A stretch of 5,640 nucleotides of DNA from an uncultured Porphyromonadaceae bacterium. GTDB lineage: Bacteria; Bacteroidota; Bacteroidia; Bacteroidales; Muribaculaceae. Under the pieces are notes generated by a model. It ran no database searches and was not told where the DNA came from. It saw only the letters and a program-made list of their open reading frames with translations. Shown here in pieces: positions 1 through 5,591 of this stretch. Position numbers and translations under genes: made by a program. The stretch's first letter is position 1. The number at the start of each line of letters is the position of its first letter. Location of the stretch: positions 1 to 5,640 of the forward strand of contig CAJJQT010000134.1 in NCBI GenBank assembly GCA_905193995.1. Direction: 5' to 3'.

Positions 1-49
1 CGGGAGCCGCCGCGACGAGCAGGGCAAGTATGATCTTGTATAGTTTCAC
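1..49 (-). CDS. 5' end of a probable exported protein (truncated by window edge)
   Basis: Read leftward from a GTG at 49-47, the 16 visible codons give MKLYKIILALLVAAAP. This has basic residues (Lys2, Lys5), then a hydrophobic run rich in Ile, Leu, Val and Ala, which is the n- and h-region layout of a Sec signal peptide. The cleavage site or lipobox, if any, lies outside the window, so the mature protein cannot be named. An in-frame ATG exists at 85-83, but it lies upstream of the predicted -7 element (75-68), so the GTG is the better start and would have a leader of only about 12-15 bases. The gene is divergent from the glycogen operon. A spurious short frame cannot be excluded, but a well-placed promoter together with a signal-like N-terminus makes a real gene more likely than not. 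Confidence 0.55.
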   Translation of the reverse strand, partial: MKLYKIILALLVAAAP

Positions 50-67
50 GTCGGTCGATATTTGCGG

Positions 68-99
68 CAAAGTTATAAAACGCATGAAGAAAAAGCAAA
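68..99 (-). promoter_or_regulatory. Bacteroidota-type promoter for the leftward exported-protein gene
   Basis: On the minus strand TTTG (99-96) is followed after exactly 20 bases by TAACTTTG (75-68). This fits the Bacteroidota housekeeping consensus TTTG, 19-21 bases, TAnnTTTG. Transcription would begin around 60-63, just upstream of the GTG at 49. The -33 element lies inside a 12-base tandem repeat. The match is seen in the sequence; activity is inferred. Confidence 0.6.
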
Positions 100-116
100 T
101 TTTTAAGCAAATTTTT
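93..116. repeat. Perfect tandem duplication of a 12-base unit
   Basis: AAGCAAATTTTT occurs twice back to back (93-104 and 105-116) with no mismatch. Each copy supplies a TTTG on the minus strand (99-96 and 111-108). Only the first is spaced correctly (20 bases) from the leftward -7 element. The duplication could be a replication-slippage product in AT-rich DNA or a two-site operator between the divergent genes. Confidence 0.8.
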
Positions 117-128
117 GTTAAAATTCGC
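107..128. repeat. Imperfect inverted repeat in the divergent intergenic region
   Basis: The arms 107-115 and 120-128 pair at eight of nine positions (one A/C mismatch) around a TGTT loop. The repeat overlaps the second copy of the 12-base tandem repeat. It could be a regulator site serving either divergent promoter, but AT-rich DNA gives such palindromes easily. Confidence 0.3.
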
Positions 129-165
129 AAAAGTCGCATTCTGTTAAAAAAAATTGTGAATAATC

Positions 166-196
166 TTTGATATTTCACCAAAATGGATTAATTTCG
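166..196 (+). promoter_or_regulatory. Probable Bacteroidota-type promoter for the glycogen operon
   Basis: TTTG (166-169), a 19-base spacer, then TAATTTCG (189-196), which differs from TAnnTTTG at one position. Transcription would start around 200, leaving a leader of about 70 bases before the ATG at 270. I see no strong hairpin or recognisable riboswitch in that leader. A second near-match, TAATCTTTG at 161-169, has one base too many between TA and TTTG and is less convincing. Confidence 0.45.
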
Positions 197-269
197 TGGC
201 ATAAAGTCTGACATAACCGTTATTAAAAAAATCCTAACTAATACAACCCTTAAAGCCAACTCAACCAAT

Positions 270-2216
270 ATGAGTTACCTGAAATTTGATAAGAACCTGC
301 TGATTAATCTTGACCAGTCGCTCCCGAAAGAGATGCTGCGCACGAATCAGGCGGGGGCATATCACTGCACGAGTCTGGTGGGCTGCAACACCCGCAAGCA
401 GCACGGCCTGCTGGTGATTCCCATTCCGGAAATGGACAACCGCCCGCACGTGATGCTGTCGTCGCTCGACGAGACTGTGATCCAGCACGGTGCTCCGTTC
501 AATCTGGGCATCCACCGCTACAAGGGCGGCGTCTACAGCCCCAACGGCCACAAGTACATCCGTGAGTTCGACTGCGAGGACGTGCCGCGCATGACCTACC
601 GCGTGGGCGGCGTGATCCTGACCAAAGAAAAAATCTTCATCTCCCAGGAAAACCGAATTCTGATCCGCTATACCCTGGTGGAGGCCCATTCGGCCACGAC
701 ACTGCGCTTCAAGCCGTTCCTGGCCTTCCGCGAGGTCAACTCGCTCTGCATGGCCAACAACGCGATCAACAGGGAGATCAAGCCCGTGAACAACGGTGTG
801 GCCACCTGTCTCTACGACGGCTTTCCGACGCTATACATGCAGCTGAGCCACAAACCCGTGTGGGTCGACGATCCCAACTGGTACAACGATATCGAATATG
901 TCAAGGACCTCGAGCGCGGCGTACCTTACTGCGAGGATCTGTGGGTACCCGGCTACTTCGAGGTACCGATCAAGAAGGGCGAGTCAATCATATTCTCGGC
1001 CGGTGTCAGCGAGATCAATCCGCGCAATCTCAAGAAAATGTACACGGCCGAGATCGAGTCGCGCACACCGCGCACATCGTTCTTCAACTGTCTGAAGAAC
1101 TCGGCCAAGCAGTTCTATATAAAGGACGGCAAGGACATGTACGTCATCTCAGGATTCCCCTGGGGCACAGTCCTGGCCCGCAACACCTTCATGGCGCTCC
1201 CGGGCCTGACGCTGGCCATCGACCACCGCGCCGATTTCGAGGCGATCATGGCCACCGGCATCAAGGCGCTGACCCGCTTCATGACCGACGGCGACACAAA
1301 GGGACGCATCAACGGCATCGACCTGCCCGACATACCGCTGTGGGCGCTCTGGGCCGTGCAGCAATACTATAAGACCGCCGGCGCCGAGCGTGCGCGCGAA
1401 CTGTACACGGAATTCGTCACCGAAACCCTCGACTACATCCTGCGCGACGGCCATCCGAACCTGAAGGTCGACGCCACCAACGGCCTGGTAACGACCGTCG
1501 GCACCGAAAAGCCCGTGTCGTGGATGAACGCCAACCACAACGGCCGCCCCATCATTCCGCGCTCGGGCTATCTGGTCGAGTTCAACGCACTGTGGTACAA
1601 CGCGCTGATGTTCGGCGCAGCCCTGATCGAAGACAACGGAGCCCTGGCCGGACGCCGCCAGGCGTTCATCGACGCTGCCGAGAAGATGAAACAGCCGTTC
1701 ATCGACATGTTCCTCAACGAGAGCGGCTACCTCTTCGACTACGTCGACGGCAACTACGCCTCGCCCGAGGTGCGGCCCAACATGGCCGTGGCAATCGGCC
1801 TTGACTACTCGCCGCTCGACCGCCGTCAGCGCAAAGGCGTACTCGACGTAGTCACCCGTGAGCTGCTCACCCCCAAGGGACTGCGCACTCTGTCGCCCAA
1901 GAGCTACGGCTACCGTCCATTCTACCTGGGTTCGCCCGACGAGCGCGAGCAGGCGCTGCATCAGGGGCCGGCACGCCCGTGGCTGATGGGCTTCTACGCC
2001 GAAGCATACCTGAAAGTGTTCGGCATGAGCGGCGTCAGCTACATCGACCGCATGCTCATCGGATTCGAGGACGAGATGTCGGAGGGCTGCATCGCCTCGC
2101 TCTCGCAGCTCTACGACGGCAACCCGCCCTTCAAGGGCCGCGGCGCCGTGTCTCACGCCACAAACGTGGCCGAAGTGCTGCGCACCGTCCGCCTGATAAA
2201 GAAATTCACCAACTGA
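270..2216 (+). CDS. Glycogen debranching enzyme-like protein (GDE_N plus amylo-alpha-1,6-glucosidase fold), with substituted catalytic residues
   Basis: This 648-residue protein has the two-domain plan of the bacterial/archaeal GDE family (CAZy GH133 or a close relative). Such enzymes remove alpha-1,6-linked glucose stubs from glycogen in the cytoplasm. Residues about 20-240 match the N-terminal domain, with RTNQAGAYHC at 24-33 and NTRKQHGLLV at 40-49. Residues about 270-645 match the (alpha/alpha)6 glucosidase domain, with GFPW (295-298), ALPGLTL (309-315), VEFNALWYNAL (436-446) and HQGPARPW (564-571). No signal peptide is visible. The start at ATG 270 gives the MSYLKFDK opening typical of Bacteroidales homologues. 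The usual W-G-R-D-T is A-R-N-T here (Asn305) and the usual S-E-(I/L)-(Y/F)-D-G is S-Q-L-Y-D-G (Gln613), so the two expected catalytic carboxylates are amides. HQGTVWPW also reads HQGPARPW. The family assignment is firm; hydrolytic activity is doubtful. First gene of a three-gene operon. Confidence 0.93.
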   Translation: MSYLKFDKNLLINLDQSLPKEMLRTNQAGAYHCTSLVGCNTRKQHGLLVIPIPEMDNRPHVMLSSLDETVIQHGAPFNLGIHRYKGGVYSPNGHKYIREFDCEDVPRMTYRVGGVILTKEKIFISQENRILIRYTLVEAHSATTLRFKPFLAFREVNSLCMANNAINREIKPVNNGVATCLYDGFPTLYMQLSHKPVWVDDPNWYNDIEYVKDLERGVPYCEDLWVPGYFEVPIKKGESIIFSAGVSEINPRNLKKMYTAEIESRTPRTSFFNCLKNSAKQFYIKDGKDMYVISGFPWGTVLARNTFMALPGLTLAIDHRADFEAIMATGIKALTRFMTDGDTKGRINGIDLPDIPLWALWAVQQYYKTAGAERARELYTEFVTETLDYILRDGHPNLKVDATNGLVTTVGTEKPVSWMNANHNGRPIIPRSGYLVEFNALWYNALMFGAALIEDNGALAGRRQAFIDAAEKMKQPFIDMFLNESGYLFDYVDGNYASPEVRPNMAVAIGLDYSPLDRRQRKGVLDVVTRELLTPKGLRTLSPKSYGYRPFYLGSPDEREQALHQGPARPWLMGFYAEAYLKVFGMSGVSYIDRMLIGFEDEMSEGCIASLSQLYDGNPPFKGRGAVSHATNVAEVLRTVRLIKKFTN

Positions 2217-2241
2217 CCTTCCGCCTAAACCAACCATACAC

Positions 2242-3507
2242 ATGAAAGCTTTAATGTTCGGGTGGGAGTTCCCGCCCCACATCCTCGGAGGACTCGGCAC
2301 GGCATCGTACGGCCTCACGCAGGGTATGTCGCAGTGCGGCAACATGGACATCACCTTCGTCATTCCCAAACCATGGGGCGACGAGGACCGTTCGTTCGCC
2401 AACATCATCGGCGCGTCGCAGGTGCCCGTAGCCTGGCGCGACGTCAACCGCGACTACGTAGAGCAGCGCATCGGCCGCGTGATGGACCCCGACCTCTATT
2501 TCCGCCTGCGCGACCACATCTACGCCGACTTCAACTACATGCGCACCAACGACCTGGGCTGCATCGAATTCTCGGGCCGCTATCCCGACAACCTGCTCGA
2601 GGAAATCAACAACTACTCGATCGTGGCCGGCGTGATAGCCCGTACGGTCGACTGCGACGTGATCCACTCGCACGACTGGCTTACCTACCCCGCCGGCATA
2701 CACGCCAAGCAGGTGACGGGCAAGCCGCTGGTGATCCACGTCCACGCCACTGACTACGACCGCTCGCGCGGCAACGTCAACCCCACGGTGTTCAACATCG
2801 AGCGCGACGGCATGATACATGCCGACCATATCATCACCGTGTCGAACCTGACCCGCAACACCGTCATCGAGAAGTACGGCATCGACCCGGCCAAGGTGAC
2901 CACTGTTCACAACGCCGTCATCCCCCTCAGCCGCGAGCTGCTCGACGTCGAGGTGACAAAGCCCAAGGAGAAGATCGTCACCTTCCTGGGCCGCATCACC
3001 ATGCAGAAAGGGCCCGAATACTTCGTCGAAGCCGCAGCCAAGGTGCTGAAGAACAACCGCTCGAAGGTGCGCTTCGTCATGGCCGGCTCGGGCGACATGA
3101 TGGACAAGATGATCGAACTCGCCGCCCAGCGCGGCATCTCCGACCGCTTCCACTTCCCCGGATTCCAGAAGGGCAAGCAGGTCTACGAAATGCTCAAGGC
3201 ATCCGACGTATACATCATGCCCTCGGTATCGGAACCGTTCGGCATCTCGCCGCTTGAGGCCATGCAGATGGGCGTTCCGTCGATCATTTCGAAGCAGAGC
3301 GGATGCGCCGAAATCCTCGAGCACGTCATCAAGACCGACTACTGGGACATCGACGCCATGGCCGATGCCATCAACGCCATCATCTCATACCCGGCCCTGT
3401 ACACGCAGCTGCGCGACGAAGGCCTGGCCGAAGTGGCCCGCATCACCTGGGACAAGGCCGGCCAGAAAGTTATCGACATATACAACAAAGTGCTGAACAA
3501 CCGATAA
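2242..3507 (+). CDS. Glycogen-synthase-like glycosyltransferase (GT4/GT5-type, GT-B fold)
   Basis: This 421-residue retaining GT-B glycosyltransferase resembles the protein often annotated as glycosyl (glycogen) glycosyltransferase in Bacteroidales glycogen clusters. The N-terminal Rossmann half has GWEFPPHILGGLGTA (7-21), KPWGDED (43-49) and HSHDW (142-146). The C-terminal nucleotide-sugar half has FLGRITMQKGPEY (248-260, with Arg251 and Lys256 at the expected donor-phosphate positions), AGSGDMM (281-287) and the E-x7-E motif SEPFGISPLE (330-339, Glu331 and Glu339). These motifs look intact, so the enzyme is probably active. The Lys of the K-x-G-G-L ADP-glucose-binding motif of classical GlgA is absent: the aligned segment is I-L-G-G-L (14-18). 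The sugar-nucleotide donor therefore cannot be assumed to be ADP-glucose. The likely role is alpha-glucan synthesis in the cytoplasm. The ATG lies 25 bases after the debranching gene and 14 bases separate its end from the GH57 gene, so all three are probably co-transcribed. Confidence 0.93.
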   Translation: MKALMFGWEFPPHILGGLGTASYGLTQGMSQCGNMDITFVIPKPWGDEDRSFANIIGASQVPVAWRDVNRDYVEQRIGRVMDPDLYFRLRDHIYADFNYMRTNDLGCIEFSGRYPDNLLEEINNYSIVAGVIARTVDCDVIHSHDWLTYPAGIHAKQVTGKPLVIHVHATDYDRSRGNVNPTVFNIERDGMIHADHIITVSNLTRNTVIEKYGIDPAKVTTVHNAVIPLSRELLDVEVTKPKEKIVTFLGRITMQKGPEYFVEAAAKVLKNNRSKVRFVMAGSGDMMDKMIELAAQRGISDRFHFPGFQKGKQVYEMLKASDVYIMPSVSEPFGISPLEAMQMGVPSIISKQSGCAEILEHVIKTDYWDIDAMADAINAIISYPALYTQLRDEGLAEVARITWDKAGQKVIDIYNKVLNNR

Positions 3508-3521
3508 ACCAATCCAGAAAA

Positions 3522-4946
3522 ATGAAAGCTATAGATTTTAACTTCGAGATACATCAGCCCTTCCGGCTCAAACGCTACCGCTTCTTCGACATCGGCAATG
3601 ACCACTACTACTACGACGACTTCCTCAACGACGACATCATCACCCGTCTGGCTCAGCAGAGCTACATCCCGGCCGCCGAGTCGCTGCTGCGCATGATCGA
3701 GGAGACCAAGGGCGTATTCCGCTGCTCGATATCCGTGTCGGGCGTAGCCCTGGAGCAGTTCGAGGTATACGTACCCGAATTCATCGACCTGCTGAAGAAG
3801 CTGGCCAAGACAGGCAGCGTGGAATTCACCGCCACCACCTACGCGCACTCGCTGGCGTCGCTCTTCGACCCCGAGGAGTTCGAACAGCAGATCAAGGCTC
3901 AGTGCGAGAAGATCGAGACCCTGCTCGGCGTCAAGCCCAAGGTGCTGCGCAACACCGAACTCATTTACTGCGACGAATTCGCCCCGCAGATCCTGGCCAT
4001 GGGCTTCAAGGGATGCATCACCGAAGGCGCCAAGCACATCCTTGGCTGGAAATCGCCCAACTACGTATACTCCGCCGCATCGGCTCCTAAGCTGAAGCTG
4101 CTGCTCAACAACTCGAAGCTCGTCGAGGACATCGCCCAGCGCTTCGGCGACACCACCTGGGAAGCCTATCCGCTCACCGCCGACAAGTATATCGACTGGA
4201 TCGCCTCCACACCCCAGGAAGAGCAGATCATCACCCTGTGCCTCAACCTCGAGACATTCGGAGCCATGCAGCCTGCCCAGACCGGCATCTTCCAGTTCCT
4301 CAAAGCTCTCCCACGCTTCGCTGCCGAACGCGGCGTCGAATTCTGGACACCCTCGATGGCGATCAGCAAGCTGAAAGCCGTCGGCGAACTGGCCGTCGTA
4401 CACCCCATCTCGGGAGCCGACGAAGCCCGCGACACTTCCGCCTGGATCGGCAATCCGCTCCAGCGCGAGGCCACCGACAAGCTCTATGCCGCCGGCGAGC
4501 GCGTGCGCCTGGCCAGCGACCGCCGTCTGAAGCAGGACTGGTGGTACCTCCAGGCTGCCGACCACTTCTATTATATGTCGACGAAGCACTTCGGCGAAGG
4601 CCACTCGAACTTCAGCCCCTACGAGACCCCCTACCAGGCGTTCACCAACTATATGAACGTGCTGTCGGACTTCCTCGTGCGCGTCGACGAGCAGTTCCCG
4701 CAGTCGGTCGACAACGAGGAACTCAACGCCCTGCTCACCACCATCCGCAACCAGGAGCGCGAGATCGAGACACTAACCCGCGAGAAGGACTCCATGAGCA
4801 AGAACCTCGAACAGTACAACATCGAGCACAAGTACCGCAAGACCGAGACCGCCGAGGCCGAAGAGGCAAAAACCGCCGCGAAACCCGCCGCCCGCAAGGC
4901 AGCCCACGCGAAGGAGGCCGCAAAGAAGGCGCCGGCCAAGAAATAA
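3522..4946 (+). CDS. GH57 alpha-amylase-like protein with Asn at the proton-donor position and a coiled-coil plus Ala/Lys-rich tail
   Basis: This 474-residue protein shows GH57 motifs in order: FEIHQPFRL (8-16), EFTATTYAHSL (101-111), LRNTELIYCDE (142-152), LNLETFGAMQ (241-250) and AWIGNPLQREA (307-317). GH57 enzymes are retaining glycosidases that act on alpha-glucans. Glu146 sits at the nucleophile position. The proton donor, normally Asp in M-D-Y-E-T-F-G, is Asn242 here (codon AAC). GH57 alpha-amylase-like homologues lacking one or both catalytic residues are known, especially in Bacteroidota, and this protein fits that group. After the catalytic-like region, about 397-440 looks like a charged coiled coil, and 441-474 is an Ala/Lys/Glu-rich tail ending APAKK, reminiscent of histone H1-like tails. 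The open frame extends upstream into the transferase gene, but ATG 3522 is chosen because it is 14 bases after that gene and gives the conserved MKAIDFNFEIHQP opening. Last gene of the operon, followed by a terminator. Confidence 0.92.
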   Translation: MKAIDFNFEIHQPFRLKRYRFFDIGNDHYYYDDFLNDDIITRLAQQSYIPAAESLLRMIEETKGVFRCSISVSGVALEQFEVYVPEFIDLLKKLAKTGSVEFTATTYAHSLASLFDPEEFEQQIKAQCEKIETLLGVKPKVLRNTELIYCDEFAPQILAMGFKGCITEGAKHILGWKSPNYVYSAASAPKLKLLLNNSKLVEDIAQRFGDTTWEAYPLTADKYIDWIASTPQEEQIITLCLNLETFGAMQPAQTGIFQFLKALPRFAAERGVEFWTPSMAISKLKAVGELAVVHPISGADEARDTSAWIGNPLQREATDKLYAAGERVRLASDRRLKQDWWYLQAADHFYYMSTKHFGEGHSNFSPYETPYQAFTNYMNVLSDFLVRVDEQFPQSVDNEELNALLTTIRNQEREIETLTREKDSMSKNLEQYNIEHKYRKTETAEAEEAKTAAKPAARKAAHAKEAAKKAPAKK

Positions 4947-4970
4947 GTTCCGATGCTGCATAACTCATTG

Positions 4971-5007
4971 AAAGCACGCCCCGAAATCGCTTCCGGGCGT
5001 GCTTTTT
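4971..5007 (+). terminator. Intrinsic terminator of the glycogen operon
   Basis: AAAGCACGCCC (4971-4981) pairs perfectly over 11 bases with GGGCGTGCTTT (4995-5005). A C/C mismatch and three further pairs (4983-4985 with 4991-4993) extend the stem and leave a five-base loop. The 3' side runs into TTTTT (5003-5007). The hairpin starts 24 bases after the GH57 stop and separates the operon from the Hc1-like gene. Confidence 0.9.
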
Positions 5008-5081
5008 AATTAAAAAAGATGATTTTTTGCATTTTTTTGGAATTTTTCTTTCCAAAATCTATTATTTCTACTGAATTTTTG

Positions 5082-5089
5082 TATCTTTG
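5082..5089 (+). promoter_or_regulatory. -7 element of the promoter for the Hc1-like gene
   Basis: TATCTTTG is an exact match to the Bacteroidota -7 consensus TAnnTTTG. It lies in very AT-rich DNA between the operon terminator and the ATG at 5120, which predicts a leader of roughly 25 bases. No TTTG is found at the usual 19-21 base distance upstream, so the -33 element is weak or degenerate. The position, after a terminator and before a short gene, supports separate transcription. Confidence 0.65.
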
Positions 5090-5119
5090 CGACATATTAC
5101 TCATTTAATACCAACTGTC

Positions 5120-5296
5120 ATGAAAGAACTTATTGAAAAAGCAGCAGCTCTTGCCGAAGCTTTCCACAAAGACGCAACCGCTCAACTCGAAAACGGAAAC
5201 AAGGCCGCCGGCGCCCGCGCCCGCAAGGCTTCTCTCGAACTTGAGAAACTGATGAAAGCTTTCCGCAAAGAATCGCTCGAAGCTTCCAAGAAATGA
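5120..5296 (+). CDS. Small histone H1-like protein, Hc1 family
   Basis: This 58-residue basic protein resembles the short Hc1/histone H1-like proteins found across Bacteroidales. It has an N-terminal amphipathic segment (MKELIEKAAALAEAF), a G-N-K-A-A-G turn (26-31), a basic helix with R-A-R-K (33-36), the L-E-L-E-K-L core (39-44) and a Lys-rich end (S-K-K). The expected role is non-specific DNA binding and nucleoid organisation; the mechanism of these short bacterial forms is poorly known. The open frame extends upstream to a TTG at 5087, but that codon overlaps the -7 element and encodes nothing family-like, so ATG 5120 is the start. There is no Shine-Dalgarno sequence. The gene has its own promoter and terminator and is apparently monocistronic. 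The 58-residue length is normal for the group and there is no sign of truncation. Confidence 0.88.
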   Translation: MKELIEKAAALAEAFHKDATAQLENGNKAAGARARKASLELEKLMKAFRKESLEASKK

Positions 5297-5348
5297 GACA
5301 TTGATTCGGTGTCCCCCCGGACCCAGGAATCACACCTACACAAGGCGA

Positions 5349-5386
5349 CGAAACCCGATCGAAATTGACCGGGTTTCGCCGTTTTT
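5349..5386 (+). terminator. Intrinsic terminator of the Hc1-like gene
   Basis: CGAAACCCG (5349-5357) pairs perfectly over nine bases with CGGGTTTCG (5370-5378). A mismatch and a short inner helix follow, and TTTTT lies just downstream (5382-5386). The hairpin begins about 50 bases after the stop codon. The bases left of the hairpin lack a T-run on the minus strand, so it probably acts mainly for rightward transcripts. Confidence 0.8.
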
Positions 5387-5456
5387 GTAGATTGAGCGCA
5401 ACATCGCGCAACCGGGAGAGCAGGCTTTCCAGGGCTGCGCGTTGAAGTATTAATTA

Positions 5457-5591
5457 TCAGCCCACCACATTGGCGGGGGAGCCGGCGAGGAAGGCGGTGA
5501 GGTTGGAGGCGGATATGTCGATGAGGCGGCGGCGCGCGGCGACTGACTGCCACGCCACATGAGGCGTGACGACGCAGCGGTCGATTGAAAG
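5457..5591 (-). CDS. C-terminal fragment of a D-2-hydroxyacid dehydrogenase
   Basis: Read leftward, 44 codons before a TGA (5459-5457) encode the family's C-terminal end. RCVVTPHVAWQS carries the T-P-H-x-A-W motif with the catalytic His. It is followed by an A-A-R-R-R-L-I-D-I helix, N-L-T-A-F-L-A-G and the terminal P-A-N-V-V-G. Members of the family (glycerate, hydroxypyruvate or lactate-type) reduce 2-keto acids with NAD(P)H in the cytoplasm; the substrate cannot be told from this end. The preceding residues (L-S-I-D) still fit the family's usual N-P-L-L-S stretch, but the next upstream codons are TAG and TGA, and no frame beyond 5591 continues the domain. The gene is therefore cut here by a rearrangement, insertion or assembly join. 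It converges on the Hc1-like gene. Confidence 0.8.
   Translation of the reverse strand, partial: LSIDRCVVTPHVAWQSVAARRRLIDISASNLTAFLAGSPANVVG

Noticed and set aside
50..85. ATG at 85-83 as the start of the leftward exported protein
   Set aside because: It is in frame but lies upstream of the predicted -7 element, and it would place a 12-residue extension before a good signal-peptide start.
1149..2447. Long antisense open frame opposite the debranching and transferase genes
   Set aside because: It arises from the GC-rich codon bias of the sense genes and has His/Val/Ala-rich low-complexity composition. It shows no recognisable motifs and crosses a gene boundary.
2251..3324. Long antisense open frame opposite the glycosyltransferase
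   Set aside because: It mirrors a clearly conserved sense gene. Its repetitive V-D-H/A-G-H composition is typical of shadow frames.
3303..3521. Upstream extension of the GH57 frame into the transferase gene
   Set aside because: The 73 extra codons overlap the transferase and are Arg/His-rich out-of-frame sequence. The conserved opening begins at ATG 3522.
3339..4604. Long antisense open frame opposite the GH57 gene
   Set aside because: Same shadow pattern: no motif, and the sense strand is unequivocally coding.
5087..5119. TTG start for the Hc1-like protein
   Set aside because: It overlaps the TATCTTTG promoter element, and the extra residues are not family-like. ATG 5120 gives the expected 58-residue protein.
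5405..5441. Inverted repeat CGCGCA/TGCGCG as a terminator for the dehydrogenase
   Set aside because: Only six pairs plus two after a mismatch, with a long loop and no T-run on the minus strand.
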